Source of the DNA: Ligustrum vulgare
Lineage: Eukaryota; Streptophyta; Magnoliopsida; Lamiales; Oleaceae
NCBI GenBank assembly: GCA_963555705.1
Contig: OY743176.1
Span: forward strand, 45,027,026-45,091,025
DNA: 64,000 nucleotides
Reading direction: 5' to 3'
Shown: piece after piece, positions 21,942-32,904 of the stretch
How the letters are laid out: every line of letters begins with the position of its first letter
Numbering within the stretch: position 1 is the stretch's first letter
The notes under the pieces: model-generated
Databases searched by the model: none
What the model was told of the DNA's origin: nothing
Seen by the model: the letters and a program-made list of their open reading frames with translations, nothing else
Position numbers and translations under genes: made by a program

Positions 21942-22804
21942 CTATGCGCTCCATGCAAAGTTGTCGAGGTTTCTTTTTAAGCACTGCGATAATTCTTCCT
22001 TCATAACTTTGGGAAGCTCTTTCCCAATGGTGAAACTTTTTCCTTTTGAAATAGGAATTTCGTCCAACTCTTCCACTGGAAACATATGTTCTTGATTGGG
22101 AGGTTCAATTGACATTAGTTCCGCTTTCCCCTTTCCAATGCAGTTGATGTAACAGCTTCTGGCCATTGATGGGTTACCTTGCACTGTTACTATGTCTATA
22201 GGAGTTGGGAACTTGATTGCCAAGTGATATGTCGATACTATTGCTTTTAAGCTGTTCAAAAAAGGTCTTCCCAAGATAGAGTTGTAAGCCATTAGGGTCT
22301 TCACGACCTGAAACGGTGTCAACCAGGTCACCTATTTTTCTCCTGATCCCAGAGAAGTAGGAAGGTCAATTAAACCTTTGGGTCTTATTGTTCCTCCGCT
22401 AAAGAAAGTTAATAGAGTAATGACCTGCTGAAGACGATCCTTTGGAAGTTGCATCTTGTTGAAAGCTTCCGAGGAAAGAACATTAGCCGCGCTTCCATTG
22501 TCATCAAGCACTCTTCTTACATTAAAATTTGCAATTATAGCACTGATGAAGATAGCGTCTTCGTGGGGGTATGAAATTCCTTCCATATCAGAGCTATTGA
22601 AACTGATGTTGGTCGAGATATCATTGTCATGACTGACCGACCTTTCTTCTTGACTTCCCAACCCCAGAGCACAGTTCTTCTGGCATTGTTTGAATCACCC
22701 CTGGAAGCTATACCTCCGACGATAAAATTTATGGTGCCGGCGGGCCTGTTCTTCTCCTCTCCTTTCCCCTGATCTTTATCACCTTTCTTCACGTAATACC
22801 CCAA
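21942..22804 (-). pseudogene. Tat-like protease region
   Basis: Three overlapping pieces, 22804-22535, 22661-22332 and 22331-21942. The protease active site is VRRVLDDNGSAANVLSSEAF, with D-N-G in place of the commoner D-S-G/D-N-G-S, and SILGRPFLNSLKAIVSTYH marks the end of the domain. The part after it links to the reverse transcriptase. Frames change twice, so it is broken. Confidence 0.8.
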
Positions 22805-23167
22805 GAAGCCTCTTTTGATGAGGGCTTCTATCTTATGTTGGAGTATTCTGCACTCATCTGTAGTATTACCTAGGCTTTTGTAAAAGTCGCAGTATATTTG
22901 TGGCGAATTCGTTCATCGATCTTCCCCTTGATGGGTCTTCGCCAGCATAAGTCTTCTCGACCTTTGATTTCCATGAGAATTTGAGATCGAGGTTCATTCA
23001 ACGGGGTGGAATTTTGGTGCCCATAATTATTCCCCTTTGTGTTAGACTGGGAAGAATTCCGTCCATCCTCTTGCCTTAACCTTTTGTTCCCTTACTTGAA
23101 GGGTTCTAAAGATTGTACTGTTGCTGATCCATGAACTTGATCCTGTGCTCTTACTAACAATAGAGTC

Positions 23168-23373
23168 TCATCCATATTTATGTATTTTTTTTATCCTTCT
23201 GAGGAGTTCGGTTATGTTTGCAGGTAGATTCTTAGACAAAAATATTCTGAATTCCTGACCTTGGATTGCTGGGGTTAGGGCTGAAGTTACCAATGCGATG
23301 TGAAGATCGGGAATCTGAAGTCTCTCGGAATTAAACTGGGTCATGAACTCCCATAGTGTGTCATTAGGCCCTT
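23168..23373 (-). pseudogene. Tat-like gag, 3' part
   Basis: Downstream part of gag, interrupted by the nested element at 23374-28863. It starts PNDTLWEFMTQFNSERLQ and continues IPDLHIALVTSALTPAIQ. The reading frame joins the upstream part at 28864 exactly when the insertion and one CCCTT copy are removed. Confidence 0.85.
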
Positions 23374-24126
23374 TGATGCGAACCCCTTCGGTATATGGAC
23401 CGAAAATTCCCACAACAATTTAATACAAAACCCAAGAAAGCTAAAGTGGTAAAATAAGTGATAAACACCTTAACCCAAGTTTAAATCTAACCCAAAATTC
23501 AAGGATTAACTAACCCTAGCCCAATGGGTATCAACTAAACAAATTCCAAGGTGGCGGAAAATAAACAACAACACAAGAATAATAATACTCAAGCAAAGTT
23601 GATTAACTTCCAAGAAAAATACAAGAACAAAGGAGGTTTAACCTTACCTCAAAAGGAGTCTCTCTAGACTAAGCTCTCAAGAGCATCACAATGAACAACC
23701 AAGTTTTTTCTACAAATGAAAAAGAATGTGTATATAATGTACAAAATGGGCAAAAGGTGCAAATTTGGAATTTGCAAGAAAAACCCCGTTTTTGAGAAAC
23801 GGAGTGTTTCGGTCGACCGAACCATTTTCAGTCGATCACATGGTCGACCGAAATGGGACTTTTGGTCGACCAACTCTCAGCCGAACGCGACTGAGGCTGC
23901 CTTCAAAAATCCTCTACAGAGTTTCGGTCGGCCGGAGTGACTTTCGGTCGACCGAAATTGGCTTAGTCCAATTTCTTCTACTTTTTGGCTCCAATTTGAT
24001 TCTTGACTAGCTTTTCTTGACTTTAATTACTTGTTTAGCCTCGAATCTTGAACCTCCTTAGCATCGGATCTCGTCATGGGTCCCACAGGCTTGCGTATTG
24101 AGGTTTGACTTTCTCGGTTCTCATCA
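23374..24126 (-). repeat. 3' LTR of the RT-less gypsy element
   Basis: 753-bp LTR. Around 23810-23960 it has several copies of the palindrome GGTCGACC, often as TTCGGTCGACCGAA, with variants. Confidence 0.9.
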
Positions 24127-24177
24127 TCCCCTCACTCTTGAAAAGGATTCGACCTCGAATCTTGCTTGAGTGCACTA

Positions 24178-25662
24178 TCATGAGACTCTCTTGAACTTTG
24201 ATCTTGCAACATTGTGGATCACAGGTTCATGCGATGAAGTTGGACATTCGCGATTCTCATCATTTCCTCCATCTCGAAAGAGATTCGACCATGAATCGAC
24301 ACCTACAATAAAAATATAAAATTCAGACACAATAAATGTAACTGAAGTTTCATACTCACCGTGCAAAATCAATTTGTAGGCGTTGCCAAGAGCTTGAGAT
24401 GTGCCAACACCGCAGAGTAGCAATTTGGATTTTATTAAATCGGGAACCTGTTCTTTCCTCCAAATGAACAACATCCAACCACCCGGGTCAAATACAACTC
24501 GCATTCGATCTTGGTTCGGATTGGAAGTACATTTCTCAATATGCGCCCTAAATTGACGCTCGCCCTGCTCTATCAGGGGCCCAACCAAATTTACCTTTTT
24601 ATGCCCACCTAAACTAACATCTCCATAAATAAACAAGTGCATCAATCTCAAAAGAGTTAGTAGGCTAGGGCCAAAAACAACATTAAGTGGAGAAAATTTG
24701 CTACTAGGATAAACACTTTTATTGCAAGCAAATTTAACAACCACAAAATGAGCATCCACTTCGTGCAAATGCACGACTTCCCAAAAGAAAAGATTAGCTA
24801 TGTTGACGACCTTGTTGGTTTCATGACATGCAATCAAATGTGACATTTTAATATTCCAACCAACAATCACAAAAATAGCTTCATTTTCTTTCTTTGTTCT
24901 AAGTAAACCCATTGTCAAATTTATAGAATTAGTAATCCAAAGTTTACTCATGATGAGTAAATATGTATGGAATTCTTGGGGCAAAAACTTGAGTTTAGCC
25001 ATTTTGCAAGTTCGAAATTTACTATAAGTGCAAACATGTTCAAAACCAATCTTCAAATTAGGCCAATAAAATTGATCACATAATACCCCTAAGACTCCGT
25101 TGATTTTAAATCTCCCCATCAAATAACTATTATGTGCCTCTCCCATCGGCAATTTGCACATGACACATTTAAAAAGAAACAATCCAATTTTTCCAAACAA
25201 ATAATTATCATACCCATAGAATTCATCAAGATATCGCTCACAACATGATTCATAAATGTTTAACAAATTTGGATTATTGACATGCATGCCCTTAACATGT
25301 TCAAAATAAAATGAGTGGACATTTAGAAATGTTAGAAGCGAATTCCTTTTATCATTAAGATATTCCAATAAATTTCTCCCATGGACTTCCCTAACTAGCA
25401 ATTCCTTTATAGGACAAATAGGCACATCAAGCATATTCTCACAAAATAGGAATTCATCATGCTCATGAAGTTTACTATATGCAACATTTTCACAAAAGGA
25501 TTTGGTACTTATGCAATTTGGCACATGCAAAAAGTTACATTTACAAATTAAGCACTCATCATGACAATGATCCTTACCACATGTTACATTTTCAAAAGTC
25601 AACAACACACTTGTCAAATCTACATCAAGATCATACAACCCTCTAATATATTCAAAACACAA
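24178..25662 (-). pseudogene. Decayed integrase in a long open frame
   Basis: Open for 494 codons. The middle resembles gypsy integrase: an H2C2-like zinc finger region (EAHNSYLMGRFKINGVLGVL, then CDQFYWPNLK) and then IFVIVGWNIKMSHLIACHET with FFWEVVHLHEV, which align with the integrase core. The catalytic positions are gone: the first Asp is replaced (SINLTMG) and I find no second Asp segment or Glu. The first 170 residues are rich in Cys, His and Phe and are not recognised. A frame this long without catalytic residues is odd. It could be chance, recent decay, or a changed function. Confidence 0.6.
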
Positions 25663-25752
25663 TAACCTTGCATTTAAAGAAATGTTAGGAGCATACCTCC
25701 TAGATGTTGCATTGGTTATCCCATTTTCTTTACCTCGGTTATACTTGTTGTT

Positions 25753-26747
25753 TTAGGAAAATGTTTCCATGAATTTCTTCCACACGGCATGCCTTTGGAG
25801 CTCCTTGTTGCTTTGATAAGTACGCTTAACGATCCCCTGTAACAAAGAAGTAACCAAGCTAGGGAGGGAAGTGTTAGAATATTCAAGAGTAAAGAACATT
25901 TTGGTGTAATCTCTGCTCTCAATTTTCTTGGTGGCACTCATCACTTCCTCACCTTTTTCTGAGGTAGGAACCTCAACTCTCGGTTCTTCTCTTACCTCTC
26001 CTTTTTCTAGAGTCGTGGCTCCAACTCTCAATTTCTCACCTTTTTCTAGGGACGTGGCCCCAACTCTCTTACCCTTAATTTTGTTTTCTTCAATTTTCTC
26101 AATTGAATTTTCTTTTGTTTTCCTATCCTCCCCTTCTTTCTTTTCTTTTTCTTTTACCTTTTCTTTCTCCTTCTTCTTTTCTTCCTCGAATTCCTTCTTG
26201 AGCTTCATTTGGTCTTTGCATACTTCTTCTGAGCTCAAAGATAGAATCACAACCTTTTTTCTATCCATTTGGAAGCTACACCGATTCCTCTTCCTATCAT
26301 GATTCACATTTCGATTACATTGCCAAGGTCTCCCCAAAATTATGTGAGTAGTGTGTATGGGAACCACATCACATAATAGTTGATCACTATAAGTACCAAT
26401 GTGAAAAGTAAGAAGAACTTGTTCACTTACCCTCACCTCAATTTCTCCACCCTACTAGCACTCACCAAATTAGTGCCAATCTCCCCATCTATCATGAGAC
26501 TACATGGTTTATCACTCACTAGGCACCTAGTGTAGAACTTATATTTTCCATGTGTTTCTCTCTCATTATCATGGGCCAAAGATGTTAGTGGACTAGCAAT
26601 TCTCTCCATCGCTCCCCTCTCATTATCATGGTCCAAAAATCTTGGTAGCCTAGCATTCATCTCCTTCACTACTTCTCTACTTCCACTACCGTCCCTCCTA
26701 TGGAATGATGAAGCCTTCATTTGCTCAATATTAACCTTCACATCCAT
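25753..26747 (-). pseudogene. Protease-like region with charged insert
   Basis: 26747-26433 has FYTRCLVSDKPCSLMIDG, the start of a retroviral-type protease. 26436-25753 has DVVPIHTTHIILGRPWQC, the protease end. Next comes a very charged stretch (runs of K and E, about 26190-26085) and three copies of a VGATxLEKGE-like repeat, then a short end. The active-site segment reads DGEIGTN, which departs from the usual D-T/S-G or D-G-G-S patterns, so activity is doubtful. Integrase-like sequence follows with no reverse transcriptase between. Confidence 0.65.
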
Positions 26748-26846
26748 CCCATCTCCACTCCTATCTACTCATTCTCTTCGTCTTCTACCCATTCTCCAAT
26801 CTTCTTCCACTTTTCCACTTCTACTCATTCCATGGAGTGATGAATT

Positions 26847-27239
26847 TTACATTCTCGCACTATCAATATTTTCATCAACTCCATTTCTCCTACCTTCTAA
26901 CCACTCTCTTCTTTTCCTATTCAAACTCTCATTTTGTTCACCATCCCCATCATTTCTCAAAACATCCCCACATTCACCCCTAACTTCTTTTCTATTCAAA
27001 CTCCCACTTTGTTTTCTACTTCCATCCCTATACACAATGTTCCCAAATTCATCCCTCAACCTTCTCCTACCATCCAATTTTTCTTCACCACTACTAGTTG
27101 ATGTACTCTCCCTTCTTGTTCCTAAATTTTCCAACTCACCCCCACTTTTCTCCATTTGTCTAGCCATGGTGGTTGAAAGATTTTGTAACAAGTACTTCAA
27201 ATCTTGAATTTGAGCATTGGAATCTGACATGGTGTGCAA
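26847..27239 (-). pseudogene. Gag-like N-terminal piece
   Basis: About 130 codons, starting near SDSNAQIQDLKYLLQNLSTTM. It is polar and rich in G, R, E and S, with a twice-repeated segment (ESLNRKRREW and GSLNRKEVRGE). The position just after the 5' non-coding region suggests a gag remnant. No capsid core or zinc knuckle is visible. Confidence 0.4.
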
Positions 27240-28101
27240 GTGTGAAGTGTTCTCACAAGAATAATTTTCACTCGTGTTTCACTCAATTTAGGCTTTTACC
27301 CTCTAATGAGCTCACCACTCTTGCCTTTTTCCACTCAAAATCTCCTTTCTCAAGTTCTCCAAGGAAGGTAATCAACTAAACCACAAATTATAATTCTTGT
27401 GGAGTCAAAGAAATCACAAACAGAGAAAGAAGAAAATTATAACAAGTAGGTACAATAGCAAGTGGAATTTATGTGCTTGCTAAACTCAAAAGGAACAATA
27501 TTTATGTGGGATAAGACACTAGGAACACAATTTTAGTAATGGGATTGAATAACCACAAGTATTAGATGAGACATAGATGTAGAGCAAATAAGCACAAGAG
27601 TGTAATTTTCAATGAAGCAATTTATCAAACACTTTGTACTCAATCTTGAATGACCTTGAATGGATATAATGTGGATATATGAAAACCCCCAACAACTCAA
27701 ATTTGGACAATGAAGGAATGAGTGATCAACAATTTCCCAATGTATGGAGTAAGTGACATGTGGAATAAGGTGTTGATAACACAATCTCAATGATGGGAAT
27801 TGGATAGCCCCAAGTAATTAGCATTATATGAGCATTGAACAACAAAGCATTAATGGAGTATTTTTCATTGGGACAATTTATTAAACACTTTGAGTACACA
27901 ATTTGGAAAGTGTAGGTTTTGTAGTGAATGAATAATGAAATTTCCCCAACAACTCACAATCAATATACCCAATACATAGAATCAACAAATACACATGGGC
28001 ATATAAATTTACTCAATTTTTTTTTTCCAATTTTCAGATTTTTTTTTTTTTGAATAACAACAACAATAATGTAAATGATAGGTTTACCAAATTAGAGCCA
28101 A
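27240..28101. other. 5' non-coding region of RT-less element
   Basis: About 860 bp between gag-like ORF and primer-binding site. Two similar AT-rich blocks share AATTTTTCATT...CAATTTATCAAACACTTTG and lie near 27600 and 27860. No coding sequence was recognised. Confidence 0.55.
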
Positions 28102-28113
28102 GCTCTGATACCA
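28102..28113 (-). promoter_or_regulatory. Primer-binding site, initiator tRNA-Met type
   Basis: On the minus strand TGGTATCAGAGC, two bases inside the 5' LTR. It sets the element orientation. Confidence 0.9.
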
Positions 28114-28115
28114 AA

Positions 28116-28863
28116 TGATGCCAACCCCTTCAGTATATGGACCGAAAATTCCCACAACAATTTAATACAAAACCCAAGAAAGCTAAAGTGGTAAAATAAG
28201 TGATAAACACCTTAACCCAAGTTTAAATCTAACCCAAAATTCAAGGATTAACTAACCCTAATCCAATGGGTACCAACTAAATAAATTTCAAGGTGGCGAA
28301 AAATAAACAACAACACAAGAATAATAATACTCAATCAAAGTTGATTAACTTCCAAGAAAAATACAAGAACAAAGGAGGTTTAACCTTACCTCAAAAGGAG
28401 TCTCTCTAGACTAAGCTCTCAAGAGCATCACAATGAACAACCAAGTTTTTTTTACAAATGAAAAAGAACGTGTATATAATGTACAAAATGGGCAAAATGT
28501 GCAAATTCGGAATTTGCAAGAAAAACCCCGTTTTTGTGAAACGGAGTGTTTCAATCGACCGACACGGTCGACCGAACCATTTTTGGTCGATCACATGGTC
28601 GACCGAAATGGGACTTTCGATCAACCAACCCTCATCCGAAGGCGACTCAAGTTGCCTTCAAAAATCCTCTACAGAGTTTCGGTCGACCGGAATGACTTTC
28701 GGTCGACCGAAATTGGCTCAATCCAATTTCTTCTACTTTTTGGCTCCAACTTGATTACTTTAATTACTTGTTTAGCCTCGAATCTTGAACCTCCTTGGCA
28801 TCAGATCTCGTCATGGATCCCACAGGCTTGCACATCGAGGTTTGAATTTCTCGGTTCTCATCA
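28116..28863 (-). repeat. 5' LTR of the RT-less gypsy element
   Basis: 748-bp partner of 23374-24126. It also carries several GGTCGACC palindromes (about 28556-28710), one more than the left copy. Confidence 0.9.
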
Positions 28864-29211
28864 CCCTTGCCTCAATTGCATGAGGGAAGCGACTGTCTTC
28901 TTAATCATTTTGCTGTTTGCAAAGAAGGCCGTAAATTTCTCAGTAAGATCGGCGAAGGAAGAGATTGACCCTGATGGTATTATGGAAAACCAATCTCGGA
29001 CAGCGTTGGTCAAGGTTTGCGAAAAGGCCTTGCACAGTATTTGGTCGGGAGCATTCTGCATGTCCATGACATCAATATAAGTATTCAAGTGGTTGTTGGA
29101 ATCTGTATTTCTGTCGTATTCCTTTATTCGAGGATACTTGAATCTTTCAGGCAAGGGGAATGACGTTAATTCAGGGGTGAATGGGGCTCTTCTTGTGAAA
29201 GAGGTCCGCAC
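28864..29211 (-). pseudogene. Tat-like gag, 5' part
   Basis: Upstream part of gag. The Retrotrans_gag pattern is clear: ERFKYPRIKEYDRNTDSNNH, then ILCKAFSQTLTNAVRDWF and SISSFADLTEKFTAFFAN. It ends at LMQLRQ where the nested element entered, and the 3' part continues at 23373. Confidence 0.87.
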
Positions 29212-29603
29212 TTGTGTGTTCTGTCTTATCCCATCTGCTAATTATTCTGGAGATTTCTTGTTGCGTTAGGTTGACATAACCTTCAGTCATGGGATGAGCC
29301 CCCCAATTCCCAGGGAATTGATATCCACAAGATGGATTTACTTGTGATTTTCCTTGGGAATCGCTCCAGGAGTGTTCAGGTCGGGGTACTGCTTGACCAT
29401 TAGTCTACTGTTGAAGAATTTGACAGAGCTATTGCTGGAGTTCGTTGAAAGTTTTTCGACTAACAGGTTCAATATCTAGTGTTACTTCTGGATGTTGTTC
29501 TTCCCCAATATCTTCAAGAGGTAGGGGATTATCCCCTTCAGCCGAGGTATTGGCCGGAAGGGGTTTACCAGTGGATGTGGAAGGATGAACAGATGGCGTT
29601 AAT
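29212..29603 (-). other. Tat leader between 5' LTR and gag
   Basis: Short leader with a weak gag N-terminal frame. Directly inside the LTR the minus strand reads TTAACGCCATCTG, probably a decayed primer-binding site of the TTGGCGCCGTCTG type that I remember from Tat-like elements. Confidence 0.5.
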
Positions 29604-30393
29604 TGATGCTGTAAAAATTCCTAAACTTGACATGGAAAGATCTGGAGTTACTTGATCATTGAAAAAGATGAATGTATTTGCCTTGAATGACTTGCAAAAA
29701 AGGCGAGGAGGATTCTCCCCGTAACCATTACAGTGTGAGAATTAGTTTTCTGATGAAAGAAAAGTAGAAAGATAAATATATAACTGGAAAATATGTTGTG
29801 TTATGAATATTTGATCAGAGGAGCTATATTTATAGGGCTCAAAAGCCCGCAACCTTCTTTTACTGTAAGAAGAAGTCCTCTTTTTGTAAACTTACCTTTT
29901 AAGAGAAGAATCCTTATAAGGGTTGAACTCACCCTTTTTATTTAGGATGATTCCTTATGGAGTGCGTTTTGTCTTGGGGCCCAAGAATGTGGCCCAAGAA
30001 TGTGGCCCATTGGTGATGCCCATATACGAAGAAGGCTTCGAGTCCATCATGTATTGGGCTTTTTGTGTAATAAGGCTGGGATGGACCGACCATTAAATCC
30101 ATGATATGGCTAGATAAAGATATGGCAGGGAGGACCCGACCTTAATGATAGGATATGGTCGGGCTGGTGGGCCGGCCTATGGACAAATGAACGGGATGAC
30201 CTAGTTAGGTTGGGAAACATTCCCGATCTATATGATTGGTCGGGCATTCGTACCCGATCCGTTAGTTATTCGGTTAACCCTTTTGAAGAGATCGAGCACC
30301 TAGGCCAGTCTATTGGTCAAGATGGCCCGACCTGTACACTTCTAGGGCTCATAGCTCATTCTTAGATTTTATGCCATGAAATCTTACCGATCA
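29604..30393 (-). repeat. 5' LTR of the Tat-like element
   Basis: 790-bp LTR, diverged partner of 7351-8119. The right end ACCGATCA abuts the GGGGC duplication at 30394-30398. Confidence 0.9.
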
Positions 30394-30398
30394 GGGGC

Positions 30399-30589
30399 TA
30401 CTCTATTTGTACAAATATGGTAGAGGGGCCCTCTCCATTGTACTATGCTCTCCAAGTTTGCTTGTTCCCCCCTTTTTCCTTACCCTGCGAGTTTTTGTGA
30501 AATAACTTCGATGAGAAGAAGATAAATGAAATTATCGAAATTAAACCTTTTGTCTTAAAATAAAAAAATAAAAAAATAAAAAATCTAAG
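30399..30589. other. Flank between Tat element and plastid insert
   Basis: Short unassigned stretch. The A-rich end at about 30560-30590 could already be plastid spacer DNA. Confidence 0.4.
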
Positions 30590-30592
30590 AGG

Positions 30593-30667
30593 GGCAGATG
30601 TAGCCAAGTGGATTAAGGTAGTGGATTGTGAATTCACCATGCATAGGTTTAATTCTCATCGTTGGCC
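30593..30667 (+). pseudogene. trnH-GUG: Plastid trnH-GUG copy, decayed
   Basis: Nearly full-length match to plastid tRNA-His as I remember it: GATGTAGCCAAGTGGAT, then the anticodon-arm segment GTGGATTGTGAATTCACC with GTG anticodon. About ten substitutions are apparent. Most fit C to T or G to A changes, as in the acceptor start (GGCAGA for GGCGGA) and the T-arm (TTCTCATC). Pairing is disrupted in the acceptor, anticodon and T stems, so a working tRNA is unlikely. Confidence 0.9.
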
Positions 30668-30741
30668 CATAACTAAAATGATAGCTTCCTCATATTTTTT
30701 TTTCTTTCGTAAAGACAAAGAAAGAAATTCTATTTTCTCAC

Positions 30742-30826
30742 CTATTTACGACGGCGACGAAGAATCAAATTATCACTATATTTATTTCTTTTTCTACTTT
30801 CGCTTCCAAGTGAGGATAGCCCCAAA
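30742..30826 (-). pseudogene. rpl2: 3' end of plastid rpl2 copy
   Basis: On the minus strand the last 28 or so codons of ribosomal protein L2 end in NKYSDNLILRRRRK and the TAG at 30742-30744. A one-base deletion near 30812, in the codon after WGYP, shifts the frame. Upstream sequence is cut at the poly-C run. Confidence 0.88.
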
Positions 30827-30854
30827 TTGTATTTCACCCCCCCCCCCCCCCCCC

Positions 30855-31644
30855 AAAGCATGTTTTTTAACCGACATACAAAGAAAATATTTTGTTACAA
30901 ATGAATAAGATATTGAGGAATTGTCCATACGTAAAATTATAATTATAGATACATAAAAAATGTTTTAAAATATTTTTTTTAATATTTTCGATGTAAAATA
31001 TGTGATTAAAAAATAAAAAGAAAAAATATGTGTTTAAAAAATTATTTGAAGAATTGTGTTATTTAAACACATAATTTTAAATAGAGGCGACCAACTGGTC
31101 AAAAGAGTCTTCCAACAATAAAAGAAAGAACAAAATCAAGAGATAGACAGTAGGGTACTCAAGCGTTACAAGTTCACCAAGGTGGTGGGTGTCTGACACG
31201 TGTAGAGTTTTTTTTTTTTATATATAAAACACGTGTCAATCTGGCTGCAAAATCAACAGCTAAGCTGCATGCAAGTTGACGTGTTCCGTAACTGATTTGA
31301 GCTTGAAGGAATAATCAGATCTCTATTTTAGGCAAATGCAGGTGGGTAAACATTACATATCAATATTTTATTAAAAATTGTTGGACTTCATTTTTACTTT
31401 TCAACAAAATGGACAAACTAAATATTGACATGCCACCGTTTATAAAAAAATTTATAACAAAATTTTACCTCACGAAGGCTAAATACTCTCTTCAACCCGT
31501 GAAGAGATTTGTATTCCTTATTTGTTCATTCCAAATTATATGTCACTTTCCATATTGAAGATATTTTAATTTTCTAATATGTCATTATTTAATGTTCATT
31601 GTTGTCATAAGCTAATCAAATTTATATTTGTTGAAATGTAAAAA
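30855..31644. other. AT-rich intergenic DNA
   Basis: No gene. The stretch at about 30975-31080 has phrases (AAAATATGTGTTTAAAAAATTATTTGAAG) that recur in the MITE-like family seen at 32520, 33980, 34640 and 45450. Confidence 0.5.
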
Positions 31645-32257
31645 TGATGCCCAACGTAGGAGTCCAAGGAATAAGTCCAAAATGGCCCATGTAAAGGCCC
31701 AAAACAAAATTATTGAGCGAAAGTCCGGCATCGCTCAAATCTTAAAGATGCCCAAGGCCTTGGCGGATGGAGCAGCTCATCATCATTTAAAGTGACGGTT
31801 ATTAGATATTTATTGGATAGTCTTATCACATCCTACGATCCAAAAATACTAGTTACAAGTAGTTGGATAATGAAGGTAATTATAGCAGTTATATCAGCGT
31901 TTTTTGACAAATCGTCCATAATGGGAAAGTGGACAGTTATTGGGCGATAAATGATTTTTGAGCGAGAACAAAGGAAACTGTCAATGGAGTATAAAAGGAA
32001 AAAGAGAACATAGAGATGAGGATCAGAACAATCACTCTCAAAACATAGAATTATGTAATTTCATTCATTTTAAATTTCCTGTAAGATTTGTTTATTTTGC
32101 ATTTTCTTTGTACTTGTGCATCTTGGGGGCATTTCATTTTGAAGTTGTAATCATTCTAGATAAAACACCACTTGTTGAAACTTTGTCTGAAAATGTTGTT
32201 GTTTCTTACACATCGTTTGAATCTTTTTAATTGTTAGCGAAAGTTCAATTCTGCGCA
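31645..32257 (+). repeat. Possible solo LTR
   Basis: 613-bp block beginning TGATGCCCAACG and ending TTCTGCGCA, with a TATA-like GTATAAAAGG at about 31989-31998 followed by an open AT-rich leader. These are LTR-like features. Flanks AAAAA and AAACA match at only four of five positions, and no partner is present in the window. Confidence 0.4.
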
Positions 32258-32904
32258 AAACAATATCATTATTTAATGCATGTATATATTAGGTAAAATG
32301 TAATAAGAATTTATATTTTCAACTACATTAATTACATTTTCTTAATCTGTGTGAAAATGAAACAAGTCTATCTTCATGAAATAATTTTGAAAACATATAT
32401 AACTTAAAAATTATTAATTAATAACGTTCAAATTGAAAAGCAAAGATCAACTTTAGGCTCTATTTGGTGGTTGGAATCTCGTTATAATGTGATGTATTTG
32501 TGTTTTCTAGGTAAAATGTGCGGTTGAAAAGTAGAGAGAAAATATATGTGGTAAAAAGTGATTTGAAAATTGTGTAATTTAAATTTGAATTTAAAATGGG
32601 TAATAATGAGGTTGCCGAATGGACCCTTAGAGTTGAACAAATAAATCTTACGTGGCGATTATCAATACTTACTTCTAAAAGGGCATAAAAACATTATTGG
32701 ACCATATTGTCCTTATAAATTTCTAAAAATTCCTTATATACCCTTAGTCGTACAATTATTTTCCAATGTTTTACCAATTTATCTACTAATATAAAAAAAT
32801 GTGGCTATGTGAAACATTTAATTTCTCATTTAAATTTGTGCTTTTATGTCTATTAATAACCTTAACATTTAATTTATTTCCACTAAATACAATTATTAAT
32901 TAAT
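32258..32904. other. AT-rich DNA with a degenerate MITE
   Basis: At about 32457-32632 a block begins GGCTCTATTTGGTGGTT and ends in a rough inverted copy (GGGTCCATTCGGCAACC read from the right), with the AGAGAGAAAATATATGTGG word inside. It is probably an old MITE of a family dispersed through the window. The rest is unassigned. Confidence 0.45.

Larger units (their letters stand above)
23374..28863 (-). mobile_element. Nested gypsy derivative lacking reverse transcriptase
   Basis: 5490-bp LTR element inserted in the Tat gag. LTRs at 23374-24126 and 28116-28863 begin TGATGC and end CTCATCA on the plus strand; flanks carry the 5-bp duplication CCCTT (23369-23373, 28864-28868). A primer-binding site for initiator tRNA-Met lies at 28102-28113 on the minus strand. 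Pieces resembling gag, protease and integrase are present, but the reverse transcriptase and RNase H region is missing. The LTRs differ by some percent, so it is older than the Athila-like neighbour. It is probably non-autonomous. Confidence 0.9.
7351..30393 (-). mobile_element. Tat-like Ty3/gypsy retrotransposon with nested insertions
   Basis: Outer element of 23 kb, about 9.9 kb once the two nested elements and their duplications are removed. LTRs at 7351-8119 and 29604-30393 begin TGATG and end ATCA on the plus strand, flanked by the 5-bp duplication GGGGC (7346-7350 and 30394-30398). On the minus strand the order is gag, protease, reverse transcriptase, RNase H, integrase, then a repeat-rich spacer, and on the opposite strand an extra ORF before the 3' LTR. 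An extra ORF placed there is known from plant Tat-lineage elements. The LTRs differ at many sites and the genes hold many stops, so it is old and dead. Confidence 0.88.
30590..30836. other. Nuclear plastid DNA insertion (trnH-rpl2)
   Basis: Two plastid genes that adjoin at an inverted-repeat border in many angiosperm plastomes lie here in the same arrangement: trnH-GUG on the plus strand, then the 3' end of rpl2 on the minus strand. Point changes and a 1-base deletion show it is not functional plastid DNA in assembly error form but an aged nuclear copy. Its left border is unclear; the right one is near a run of 18 C (30837-30854). Confidence 0.9.

Noticed and set aside
28433..29080. 215-codon plus-strand frame
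   Set aside because: Antisense shadow of an LTR joined to antisense gag; no protein family.
30593..30667. Functional tRNA-His gene
   Set aside because: About ten substitutions break several stems, and it lies in a plastid fragment with damaged rpl2.
31958..32230. 90-codon frame as a gene
   Set aside because: Downstream of a TATA-like box in a probable solo LTR; no homology.
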